NCBI GenBank assembly: GCA_963966185.1 | Contig: CAWZYM010000232.1 | Location: forward strand, 323,501 to 387,500 | DNA length: 64,000 bases | Source of the DNA: Rhabditoides inermis | Taxonomy: Eukaryota; Nematoda; Chromadorea; Rhabditida; Rhabditidae | Direction of reading: 5' to 3' | Part shown: piece by piece, positions 51,192 through 61,420 of the stretch | How positions within the stretch are numbered: position 1 is the stretch's first letter | How the letters are laid out: each line of letters begins with the position of its first letter | The notes under the pieces: generated by a model | Seen by the model: only the letters and a program-made list of their open reading frames with translations | Told to the model about the DNA's origin: nothing | Databases searched by the model: none | Made by a program: the position numbers and the translations under genes

Positions 51192-52002
51192 TCATTCTCT
51201 CATCTTTTGATCGATTATACTTGACATGTTCGAATGATAGTTCATGTTCAGCAGTTTCACCCTGTTCCGATATGCTGCATCTACCCTCTTTCTCACATTG
51301 GGACAGGTGGTGTTGTCTCGGTGCCAGGTGGCAATGCACTCCTCGCAGAAGTGGTGCATACACGGAACCACCCTGAGAACACTCTGTCAACTCTCATCGC
51401 AACGAAAACGAATCATTCACTCACGCCACGGCATTTGTCATTTGATTGGTGCATATGGAGCAGAGTAGTGTCTCGACGAAGCGAGGCTCTCGTTCCTGCC
51501 CTGCGCTCTAAATAAAATGACTATTAAAGCAACAGTGGCGACTTATTTTCGACTCGGAGTATTATTGAAAATCATTTTATCCTAACACATTTGCAATTTT
51601 CGCGAAAGAACGACGATTCTGCGTAACTTTCGATTCTGCCACTGCCAAGAATGCAGCTCAAAATTTGAATTTCCCGCCAAAACTTCACTGCAAAAACTGG
51701 GGTCGAAAACATAACCGCAAATAAACAACGCCCGGTAACTTGTTTCTTGGCCTAGTGCATGTGCGCTGCGTTGTGCCCCCGATCTTCGCGGGTTCGATTC
51801 CGGTCAGCGCCAAATCTTTTGCTTGTTTGAAAATGAGGAGTTGTGGCAGGTTGTAGCAGAAATAAGTCGCCACTGTTCCTTTAACTATCATATTATTCTA
51901 AAAAAAAATTGTATACTTTTTATTGTGTTTAAATTCTATGAACTATTAATTATATGTATTATTGTATTATTGTTTAAAATAACTTACTTCTTCATCGGGC
52001 AT
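51192..52002 (-). CDS. Small RING-finger protein with an incomplete last zinc ligand
   Basis: Three exons (52002-51988, 51507-51425, 51372-51192) join in phase to 92 residues. The RING core is LLCSICTNQMTNAVA then VVPCMHHFCEECIATWHRDN and TTCPNVRKRV. Seven of the eight usual zinc ligands are present; the last Cys of the C-P-x-C pair is Val. The core resembles the CHFR class of E3 ligases, but there is no room for FHA or PBZ domains. The ATG at 52002 follows a CTGTGTCTCAG acceptor directly, so the mRNA may be trans-spliced or have an unseen 5' exon. A TTAA-ended TIR element fills most of intron 1 and ends about 15 bases from the exon 2 acceptor. Confidence 0.65.
51524..51884 (+). mobile_element. 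TTAA-ended TIR element with tRNA-like A/B boxes, copy E2
   Basis: Termini TTAAAGCAACAGTGGCGACT and, on the other strand at the right end, TTAAAGGAACAGTGGCGACT form near-perfect inverted repeats ending in TTAA. Inside are a box-A-like TTGGCCTAGTGCATG (51747-51761) and box B GGGTTCGATTCC (51790-51801). It is inserted in an intron of the RING gene, antisense to that gene. Confidence 0.78.
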
Positions 52003-52586
52003 TCTGAGACACAGCAGGGAGTCAACACTAGATATTAGTTGTTTACGGAACACTAGCGTTATCTATTCGAATCAGTGAGAATTATTGAGAAATAACTGAT
52101 AATTATTGAGAAATGTGGATTTGAAAACTGATTAGATAGTATTAACGTTCAGGTCATGAAACGAAACTCTTATCTGCATCGAAACACAGAGCGTGCAACG
52201 GAACTGCGCGTCAACTGGATTGTAGATGTATGAGTCGTAACCATGCAATCGATATCAGTCACTGAAGCTATTCTCGCGAAGCTTCAGATCGTATTGATTA
52301 ATCCGTTCCACTTAAATGAAGTTAAGCGCAATGCAGACCACGACTAAGCGCAAATGAACAACACTCTCTCATTTGTTTCATGGCACAGTGGTCGATTCCC
52401 GTTTACACCAAATGCTTTGCTGTTACGTAAATGAGGATTTTTGGTATACTGTGGAAGAAATAAATAGCAACTGTGCCTTTGCGCAGTGTAAATGGCCCAT
52501 TAGGTTAACATGATTTTAAGTGAACTTGCGTTAACATGCTTTTCAATTGTCTCGCACACTTTTAAGAACAAGACCAGCCCGTTCAG
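52003..52586. other. Intergenic sequence with a partial TIR/tRNA-like element (E4)
   Basis: At about 52340-52480 there is a shortened relative of E1/E2. TTCATGGCACAGTGG is fused to TCGATTCCCG, so boxes A and B are joined with the middle deleted. It ends GAAATAAATAGCAACTGTGCCTTT, matching the right terminal repeat. The rest of the stretch is AT-rich with no supported gene. Confidence 0.55.
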
Positions 52587-52957
52587 TCAAAGGCACAGAG
52601 GCGCTTAGTTTTTGACTTTGGTTAATGGCTTGACCCATAGAAACACGAAATAATCAAAGAAAACGCGAAAGAACGGCGTTTCCTCGTTACCTACACGCTT
52701 ACCAAAATGTGCACGTGCGAAGCTTGGTAAGGCGAATTCGAACTTCGCGCCAAAATGCTTATCGTAAAGTTGAGCTCTGTGCGCATCTCGTCGATATGAG
52801 TTTGTCAGAACAAGTCGTTATAGTGTTGTGGTAACGCTCACGGTTTGTGAACCATACTATGCCGGTTCGATTCCCGCCACGTGCTAACAGTTTTGCAAAG
52901 TTCTCATAAGTGAATTTCGATGAACCTTGGTAACGCTAAACGCCCCTGTGCCTTCAA
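52587..52957 (+). mobile_element. TIR element with box-B-like core, copy E3 (diverged)
   Basis: Termini AAAGGCACAGAGGCGCTTAG and CTAAACGCCCCTGTGCCTT are inverted repeats related to those of E1/E2 but with a different inner half. The core contains GGTAACGCTCACGG and GCCGGTTCGATTCCCGCC, again tRNA-like A- and B-box sequence. A GGTT/AACC stem-loop lies where an anticodon arm would be. It does not fold into a complete tRNA by eye. Confidence 0.65.
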
Positions 52958-53077
52958 CACCTGTTCCACAACGGCTTTATTCTTTTACACAAACTTGTAA
53001 GCAATCATCGTAAACCACGGATTTGACTTGTTAAGATTATTGTTTTAAGTTTAAGTGTAAGTAGATCGACAGGTAGA

Positions 53078-54289
53078 TCAGTTAGAATCCTTCTTTCGTG
53101 TGGAATTCTTCTTTCTCGTTTTTCCGGGAGACTGCTAAACAAAAAACAAAAAAGGATTGGTGATGGAGGAGAGAGAGAGAGAGAGAGAGAGAGAGCAGAC
53201 CTTCTTGTCCTTTTTATTCTTGCCGTTGCTCTCCCGCGTCTCTCCGCTTTTCCTCCGCGGATCTTCCTTCGCACAATACTTGGTGTGTTCCTGCTGCAAT
53301 CCACAGTAATTAATGTTTTCGCGGCAGGACCCACTGTTTCCTTCTTCCGGTTGTTCTCCTCCCGCCTCCACGCATCCAGCTTGTCGTGACAGGCACGCAC
53401 TTCCTCCATAGACAGCCGCATCTTGCGCAGCTCACGGTGATTCTCCCTGCATCCAATAGTTGCCTACCGTATGCCTAGTCTCACGTGGCGAGCTGTTGTC
53501 GGTCGTCGTGTTCGAGTGAGTCGCACTGGGTGGCCTCCTCGGATCGCGGCTGTCTCTGCAGTCTCACTGGCTGGAGACACCCCGCCCAGTCGAATGGGAG
53601 AGACGTGTTGATCTGACCACGCTCCGCCATCTCAAAATTGAAACGAATACAAAACAAACATGTAATCCCACCAATTGCAGAGTGCTGCGAATCTTTCCGT
53701 AGTTGGGCTCATCCTCGAATCGCATCTTGTTCAGCTGGGCTGCGATCTGCGAGAGCATACGCGGCGCGTGTATGTACACCTCGGACACTGCAAATGCGCC
53801 ATCACCACAACCAGCACCAGTTATGCGCACAGTGGTCCTTCATGAGGAGCTCCTTGCTGAACAGAATGTGCTCCTCGTCCCTCGTCCACATCCACGGCAG
53901 AGCTCCGTCGTCGAATGCGTCGATGACCATGTACAGCCACGTCTCCAGCTCGTCCTGCGAGGGGGCGGGGCTGAAGGGGGCGGGGCGTCACTCACTCACC
54001 TTCCTGCCCTGCTCCTCGTTGCGATGACCGGCGCGCGACGCCCACCGAGGCGTGCACATCACCCACCGCTTGCGTCGCTCCGCGTCAATGACAGGCGGCC
54101 TTAATCGATAATCAATCGATAATCAATCGATAATCACTCGATAATCACCCACTTGAACACCCGTCCACGCTCGTCGGCGAACGTTTTCGAGAGGCCAAAG
54201 TCGATGACGTAAATGAGATTCTCGCGGTCGTTCGGGCCAACGCAGAAGTTCTGAACAAAGAGAAATGAGAGAGATAGAGATAGAGAGAT

Positions 54290-54335
<46 letters not shown>

Positions 54336-55280
54336 CCACCTTGAGTTTGATGTCCCTGTGCAGGATGTTAGCCTTGTGCATGTCTTCCACAATGTCCAAT
54401 GTCTGCATCGCGATTCGCAATGCCGTCGACTTGCTCAACAACAAATCGATATTACATGTTTTCGCTGCGGGACCCGCACCTGAAGTTCATGCCCATGACG
54501 ACGAAGCGAATGTCCCACAGACTCTTGCCCAGCAGCTCCATCACGTAGAACACAAACGTCTTCGTTTGCCCCTCCCAATCGATCAATAATCAATCGATAT
54601 TCAATCGATCGGTACCTTTTCAACCAATTCCACGACTCGATCGCACTGTTTGGCGCGTAGCTTTTGGAAGTGCTCCATGAACTTGACCTCTTCCTGATAA
54701 GTAGTATTGACTACAGTATTCCTAATCAACATACCGTAAGACGTTCCAGCTTTCGCGGCTCTTGGTACTCCTCGATTTTCATAGCGTAGCGTCTGAAATT
54801 CAAAGTACAGTACCCCGTACTAGAGCCGTATACTACCGTACTTTTTGTCTCTTTCGACAACGTAGACGTCACTGAATCCACCGACTCCGATGAGCTTCAC
54901 CACCTCGTACTGCTTCGAACCGGTGCTGATCATCATGCCAGCCTAGGTATACGGTATGTACAGTATGCTACCGTAATCCATACACCCACCGGCAGCCTCT
55001 TGCGGTCCTCGAGCGAATGCATCTTGCAACATCCGTGTCCCTAAAAGAATTAGCTGAGAGGAGGGAGGAGAGAGAGGAAAGAGAGAAGGGGGGAGAGAGA
55101 GAGGAGATACGCACACTTCCAGATCCTTGGTCGTCGTCGACCTTGTCTGGGGGCTCCTTTGCAACGTCATCGTGGCTGTATGTCTGAAAAGAATGGGAGC
55201 GTGGGAAGAGAAGCAGTGGGAAGAGGTGGGAAGGGCGGACGCACATCGCCCCGTTGCCGCTCCTTGGTCACCTCAGCCAT
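53078..55280 (-). CDS. CK1-family (TTBK-like) serine/threonine kinase, catalytically intact
   Basis: Minus-strand exons run from MAEVTKERQRGD (55280) to KKDSN-stop (53078). After an acidic leader the kinase domain shows the glycine loop LIGVGGFSDVYVVE, RYAMKIEEY (Lys kept), VFYVMELLGKSLWDIR (hinge), HKANILHRDIKLKNF (catalytic loop complete), YVIDFGLSKTF (DFG complete), PRWASRAGHRNEEQGRKDEL and ETWLYMVIDAF. This is the pattern of nematode CK1/TTBK-like kinases. The C-terminal tail is rich in Lys/Arg (KNKKDKK, GKTRKKNSTRKK). Introns near 54700-54960 carry TACNGTA words. The gene is followed upstream by the phosphatase on the same strand. In nematodes many kinases and phosphatases of these families are germline/sperm enriched, which suggests but does not show such a role here. 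Confidence 0.85.
54296..54332. repeat. (GA)n microsatellite in CK1-family gene intron
   Basis: A GA run with flanking GATA-containing degenerate sequence, between the exons that encode HRDIKLK and NFCVGPN. Confidence 0.9.
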
Positions 55281-55898
55281 TCGAGGAGGAGTCGGCCACT
55301 CGCAGCCGAAAAACGCGCAACACTGTCAGTAAAAGCCGATGTGCCGCCTTTGTTGACGTGTTATTTGTTGATGTGGCAGGGTCTAGGCAGACAGTCGCCA
55401 CATGACTTTTCCAGACCAACGTGACTTTGGTGAAACAAAATTTCGTATTGAAGACATATAGCAACGTGTAAACGTGTGTGTTCTCTATCGATACTAGTGC
55501 ACACGCGCTGCGACCGCGCCGCACTCGCCTGTACGGAGGCGTTCCTCTACTCGCGCAGCTTGACAACCAGTCCATCGACAGTCAGGGCAATTAGGGGTGG
55601 ATAAGATTATTGTCAATTTATCACATATCACATGTATCACACACGTATTTGTACTTCAACTTTCGACATCAAAATAAAGAATAGGTTCTTTTCGTTGTAA
55701 ATTGTTTATTGCGATTCACTAAAATTTGAGCACGAAAGTTTGTAAGCGAGAATGAATCAATGAAATGGAAAACTACAGGGACAATCAAAGGGAGACGTCA
55801 AAATGCAAAAATCGCGGCGGCTGATATGTGGGATGAATCTCTGTTAGTGACAAATGAATGCATTGTTTCTGTTTGTGATGACGTCATCGGTGGCGTGT
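55281..55898. other. Spacer between kinase and phosphatase genes
   Basis: Apart from the duplicated phosphatase exon fragment at 55497-55590, I see only AT-rich sequence, including an AATAAA on the plus strand near 55673. No further gene is supported. Confidence 0.4.
55497..55590 (-). pseudogene. Duplicated fragment of a phosphatase exon and its GC-AG intron
   Basis: About 90 bp closely match 56065-56155. Read on the minus strand they repeat the phosphatase sequence VDGLxVKLREQ and the start of the following intron, including the CAG|GCGAGT donor. The surrounding sequence does not match, so this is a small dispersed duplicate about 0.4 kb downstream of the gene. Confidence 0.8.
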
Positions 55899-57384
55899 CT
55901 AGACGATGACGGCCTTGTTGTAATCGACGAAGAACTGGGCAAGGATCGGGTCGAGCGACTTGTCCAGGAAGCCCTTCTGCTTGAAGAACTCCAGCAGAAT
56001 CGCGTGGATGTACAGGTACTGCTGGTCCGTCTGCAATCACACAGTTATCCTCAACGCCACCGTGCTGCACACGCGCCGCGACCGCGCCGCACTCGCCTGT
56101 ACGGAGGCGTTTCTCTGCTCTCGCAGCTTGACGAGCAGCCCGTCGACAGTCTCACACGCCGCCCCCTCTGCCACGCACTCCAGCACATACTCGATCAGCA
56201 CCACAGAACCAGTGCGTCCGATTCCCGCCGAACAGTGCACCACGATAGGGGTACTGTAATTTTAATTTAGGATACGGTATTTGACAGTAACCCCACCTAA
56301 CTCCGCGGATTTTGTCGAGCATCTCGATGACGGCCATGTCACACGGGGGCACTCCACGATCCGGCCAGTCGATCCAGTGGTAGTGGTCGGTGCGCAGCGC
56401 GATCTGCAAAACTGTAGCGTTGCCGCGACGCGACCGCCGCGCGACGCTACCTTCCCGTCAACCTCCACAGTGATCGTCGACACCTTCACCTTGGCGTTAG
56501 TCGAGCCGCTGAAGCCGATCTAAAATAGGGAGGTAGAAGAGTCACCATAGATGGGCAACTCACCAACTTGCTCTTGCTGTTCTTGAGCGTGATGTTGCTG
56601 AACGTCTTGGTGTCGCCCTCGTTAGGCGGGAAGTACTCGAAGCACTTGTTCGCGCCCTTCTCCACGAAGTTGCACAACATGATGATCACCTAGGTATACG
56701 GTAACGAGTACTGTACTTACAGTATGCCCACCGCGCACTGCTCCTGGACGATCATGCGCCAGAAGTCGTGTCCGGTGGCTTCGAGGGGCGCCTGGCAGCA
56801 GATGAATCGCTTGGGGCTCTGTGGAGTGGTGACGTAGTTAGCATGAATGTAGTCCCCGGAACCGCCGTCCTTCAGCACCACGCGGTTGTTGTCCAGACAG
56901 CCCACGTCCTGAATGTGAAGATCACGTCACCACACATGACGTCACACGTGCCTTGTAACGGTTCTTGCCCTTAGCCTGGTTGTCCATGAACGCCTTCATC
57001 TTGGTGAAGTCGTTGGTGCTGCAAATATCGATAAATCGATTGTCGATTATCGATTTCTCACCGCTTCATCGCCGCGAACTCTGCTCGCAGTCCCTGCACG
57101 CCCTTCTCCAGTGTGGCTTTCGTGAAGCGGTGCGCCTAGAGTACCGGTTACTGTATCAACAGTATGCAGTGTGCACTGTACTCACAAACTCTCGCGACTT
57201 CTCATTGGCGTTGCTGACGACCGGCACTTTTTTCCTGAAATAAGGTTAGGTAGACGGTACCTACAGTACCCTTGAAGCTACCGTACCCCCATGACCCACG
57301 TGTTGCCTTTGCCGGATCGGTTCTGACCGGACGAAGCCTCTGGGCCTTCGTTCGATTCACGATCTCTGGCAGTCTTCTTTTTGA
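55899..57384 (-). CDS. Protein tyrosine phosphatase (classical PTP domain)
   Basis: About ten minus-strand exons end DYNKAVIV-stop (55899). Catalytic landmarks in order: NQAKGKNRYKDVGC (the KNRY motif), DYIHANYV, FICCQAPLEATGHDFWRM, KCFEYFPP, HYHWIDWPDRGVP (WPD loop), IVVHCSAGIGRTGS (the HCx5R signature with Cys and Arg intact) and TDQQYLYIHAILLEFF (Q loop). The domain should be active. The intron before TDQQYLY appears to use a GC donor (GTACAG|GCGAGT). Introns at 56240-57290 contain repeated TACNGTA words. The 5' end is uncertain: the exon starting at 57384 has a TTCCAG acceptor, and the initiating exon further upstream was not identified. The gene lies upstream of, and on the same strand as, the CK1-family kinase. 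Confidence 0.87.
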
Positions 57385-57820
57385 CTGGAACAGGCAGTGT
57401 GAAAACGAGGGAGGGAGAAAGAGAGAGGGGAGGGTGAGAGAGAGAGGGAGAGAGAGAGAGAGTCCGTACAGAGCCGGGTGAACATGCTGGGGCCGCACAA
57501 CGTGTCGGTGGGGGGTGGATCGGGGCGTATGACGAGAGAGGGCGAGAGAGCGCGCCACATCGAGAGGGCGCAGACAGACGGCGCATGCCGATCACATGCA
57601 GATCGACATGCAAAGACGACAGCGGGGGAAATACACCTGACTAGTTTTTTTTCAGGGGTGGAGACTTTGCGAATTTCAATGCAGATCTGACAAGCCCCTT
57701 CCCCCTCAATTGTTTGGAAGCCTGCCTTGTAAGCCCCCAAGCATCCCCTGTATCAAAGTACGATCGTCGTCTCTGTTCGCAAGCGGGGAGCGAAGAAGGC
57801 GGATGACGGTCTTTCTTTCC
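57385..57820. other. Region upstream of the phosphatase gene
   Basis: GA-rich sequence at 57413-57462 is followed by mixed sequence with several short minus-strand open frames, one of which (from 57832) overlaps the hairpin. The missing first exon of the phosphatase may lie here, but I cannot place it. Confidence 0.35.
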
Positions 57821-57863
57821 TTTGCAGTCCAAGTTTCACTTCATGTGAAACTTGGACTGCAAA
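57821..57863. repeat. Perfect 19-bp inverted repeat with 5-base loop
   Basis: TTTGCAGTCCAAGTTTCAC at 57821-57839 and its exact reverse complement at 57845-57863 are separated by TTCAT. It would form a stable hairpin in either strand. It is shorter than a typical miRNA precursor. Confidence 0.95.
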
Positions 57864-57946
57864 TTACACGCTTTGAACACGTCTATAATTTAACTGCAGC
57901 TGTTTTTGCCCACGTGCGTAGCCAAAAGTAGAATGGCATTTAAATA

Positions 57947-59237
57947 TCACACCGTCTCTGTAAGAATCGGACACTTTTCGGGCATGTGGATACTAGAATA
58001 TATGTCGGCGTATATAGAGGTTATCAAAGGTTCTCTACAAGATGTTTAGAGTTGTTTTGGTCAAATTTGCAAAATTGGCCGATTAAGGGACCACTACCTC
58101 AAATCGGTCAAATTCCGCTAAAACATTTTAAATAAGAGCTCGTTCGGTTTCTTATCAGGTTCTGAAAAATTTTCATATAAAATAATTTTCGAGAAACATT
58201 TTGCATAATTTTGAATTTTTTGAACACTTCCCCTTTTGAAGTCGCAAGAATAATATACACCATTATATCGTGTTTTGTTTAGTCTACATGAATTTTCTCG
58301 AGAAAAGCGAGCGTTACATGTTTTGCGAAACAAGCGGTTGCATGTGGTTTAATAATTAATTTGGCCGCTATGATCACTTTTTATGGCTATCATAAAGCGA
58401 AGTCGCAACCAATAAGTACACCATAGTGATCTACGTATTTGATTTAGTACACTGACTGTTTTCATGAAAATCGAGCGTTACATAATCCACCATCAGTAGC
58501 CTTGAAAATGAGCTCAAACGTGCTCATAGCCTAAATACTAGAATATGATTAAATATGTTTGTCTGCAAACAAGCTGAAGTATTAAAAAAATATGCAGAAA
58601 TTAACTGTATAATTAATATGTTACTTCGTGTTCAAAAAAAAGAAAACCAGTAAAGATTCAATCAATCGTTGCTAATATATTTTCAAGGCTCCAGATGGTG
58701 AAACATGTAACGCTCGATTTTCATGAAAACGAGTCATTGTACTAAACCAAATACGTAGAATACTATGGTCTACTTATTTGTTGCAACTTCGCTTGATAAC
58801 AGCCATAGAAAGTGATCATAGCGGCCGAATTGTTTATTAGACCATATTCAACCGCTTGTTTCGCAAAACAAGTAACGCTCGATTTTCTCGAGAAAATTCA
58901 CGTAGACTAAACTTTTAATGGTGTACATTATTTTTGCTACTCCGAAAAGAAAAGTGTACAAAAAGTTCAAAAAATTCGAGATATTTTGAACACTTTTTCA
59001 AAACTATTTTTTTCAAAAAAATTTTTTTATGAAAAAGTTTTTAAAATCTGATAAGGAATCGAACGAGCTCCTATTTAAAATGTTTTAGCTAAATTTGATT
59101 TGAGGTAGTTGTCCCTCAATCGGCCAAATTTGCATATTTGACCAAAACGACCCTATACATCTTGGAGAAGACCTTCGATATCCTCCATTAACACCTTCTA
59201 GTAACCACCTCGCCCGATTCTTACAGAGACGGTGTGA
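57947..59237. mobile_element. Fold-back (long inverted-repeat) element, 1.29 kb
   Basis: The element begins TCACACCGTCTCTGTAAG and ends with the reverse complement, flanked by TA on both sides (57945-57946 and 59238-59239). The two halves are inverted copies over most of their length. For example, TCTCGAGAAAA-GCGAGCGTTAC with GAAACAAGCGGTTG on the left pairs with CAACCGCTTG-TTTCGC and GTAACGCTCGATTTTC on the right. The arms are about 600 bp around an AT-rich centre near 58580-58650, and they differ by point changes and small indels. No transposase is seen. TA flanks suggest a Tc1/mariner-type mechanism. Confidence 0.85.
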
Positions 59238-59579
59238 TATACCAATTGAGCTACAAAACCACCTTACGTTTTTATAATTGTAGTTTCATTCAGAGCCTTT
59301 GGGAGCTTTCGAATACAGAAATGAAGATATTCATTTTCCGTGCGGGACGATATTTCGAACAGACTCTGAAAATGATATACAACTGGAGCGAGCAATGGGG
59401 TTGAATGATTTTGAATCTGAAGACGAGTGTAGATGCTTATTCCTTCTGTGACATGTTTTGTTTGTTTTAACACACAGTCTACTAATTATAATCCTTTTAT
59501 ACTTTTATTATGGTCTTTTCATCGACGATGACTGTCTTCACATTAGTTTGTCTTCTTTCTCTAGGTGATAACCTGCACT

Positions 59580-60905
59580 TTAAAGGGACAGTTTTACGGT
59601 TCTAACGCCCCGGAACCAATATAAAGTGCGTATAAACATAAGAATTGATAAATTAAACCTAAAAACCGAAATTTCAAGCGTTATCGCGAACCGCGTTTAG
59701 CGATGAAACGCGCACTGTGTTTAAATACCCTCGCAAAACAATTGTGCTCTAACTAGGTCGCATTTCCGATTCGCCGTGTGGGCCCGGAACTTTTTGTCAG
59801 AACGGTCGACTGCGCGATCACTCGATCAGTTGTTGTTTGGTTGTGTTTTGTGTTTTTTAAGTGATTTATATTGTAAGTTTTGTAAAGTATTTCGACGCCA
59901 CATATATGTGATCACATTTTTTGAACATTGCATACGCGTGTTGTGTTTTCTTGTTGTGTTGCGCGTTGATTTTTGTGTATCATCGCGTCATCGTTCGTGA
60001 TGCATATTATTTGTATTTGTTTCAAGTATTTCACGTTTCAGATCCTACCATACCAACCTCCCATCAACTACGCACAAGATGTTGGCGGGCAAGATCGCCA
60101 ACGCCGCGCCGAGTCGATCAACGTGAGTCTTGTTTTTCATGTTCCAATGTTTTTTTGTTTTGTTTTCATGTTTCATTTTGCTTAAATAGTCGTGGTTTAG
60201 TTTTCTCCTTTTAGCATCTACATAACCGATGCAAACGCGCGATGAACATGGGTCGGCCGCTGCCCGCCATGCCCAAGTAGTTCAAGTGCAACGACAACGA
60301 CACGTTCGTCATGGAGTACGAGAAAAGGTATGCCTTCTATGGCCTATGTCTTGTTTCTTCTATGGTTATATTATTATTAATATCCATTTCCTTTATATAC
60401 ATAAACGTGTATAATTGAATGAAACTACGTGATGTTTCAGGGTGGGACTGCAATGACGACGACAACTTGGATGTCGTGGCCGGGATGATTGCGACCGACC
60501 TCCTCAATCAACTCGTCAATTTTTACCCCTCCCCCATCTATTCTCGTTCCTAGAAGATGTATATTGTTTTTCTTTGTTGTTTGTTGCCTTGTGATATTCG
60601 TCATAAACCGTTGTTCGTTGTTTTTTTGACTTGGTATTCTGGTGATTTGGTATTCTGGTTCGATGTAAAGATCGATGCGGTTTGGTATGAGTGTTAGCAT
60701 TTGGTGTAAAGTAGTACATCGATATAGTATGTACATCGCAATGAGTCACAATTAAGTTGGTATGTCACAGTGAGTGAATGATGCATGGCACCTCATTCAG
60801 GCGCCGATTTTTGTGCGCGGCCCCGGTTAATCGTCCTGCTAAAACTAGAATGGATTCAAAAACGGTTCGCGATTCCGCTTTCGTATTATGAAACTGTCCC
60901 TTTAA
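59580..60905 (+). mobile_element. TTAA-ended TIR element with exon-like interior
   Basis: The ends are TTAAAGGGACAGTTT and its reverse complement, both ending in TTAA, in an element of 1326 bp. The interior has three open stretches joined by good splice sites in consistent phase on the plus strand: PYQPPINYAQDVGGQDRQRR, then HNRCKRAMNMGRPLPAMPK, then after an in-frame TAG FKCNDNDTFVMEYEKR, ending VGLQ-stop. I do not recognise the protein. It may be a decayed transposase gene or a captured host gene piece. Confidence 0.65.
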
Positions 60906-61420
60906 TGTATTCTAACTACAAAATAAAAGTGGTTTGATTTTGTAATATTTCATAAGAAATATTCAATTTGTGTAGTATTCATGCATAGTATTTTTGTGTT
61001 CAATTTGTGTAGTATTCATGCAAAAAAAATTTTGTATTCAATTTGTGTAGTATTCATGCATAGTATGATCTTAATTAGGTTTGTAGTAAAGAGATTTGTT
61101 GACGTATGTTGTAAGTACATATGTGTGAAGGGCAAGTAGCTATTAGATGTATACTTAAGCACAATGTTCATTACGCACAATGTTCATTACAAAAAGACTT
61201 AATTCCATCAACGAAAACACTGCGAACTACGTGCATGTTTTCTTATTCGTAAAACTTTTTTTTTATTTCAATCACACGTTTCTGTCTAAATACATGTATT
61301 CGTGAACTGATACTATTTCGATAACTTTTCACAGAAACAAAAACATGTGGAAAGTTATTTGGTCAAGTTTCCGGTTTTCTCGTTCTCGAATTTTGTTTGA
61401 TTTTGTGCATGTATTGCAGG
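60906..61420. other. Intergenic sequence upstream of the Str-like receptor
   Basis: AT-rich, with a direct repeat of about 33 bp (CAATTTGTGTAGTATTCATGCA-like) occurring three times at about 60965-61065. It ends with TGTATTGCAG next to the receptor ATG, compatible with a trans-splice acceptor. Confidence 0.5.

Noticed and set aside
52833..52880. A tRNA gene (GTG anticodon-like loop with box B)
   Set aside because: The acceptor stem does not pair and the T stem is mismatched; the sequence lies inside TIR element E3.
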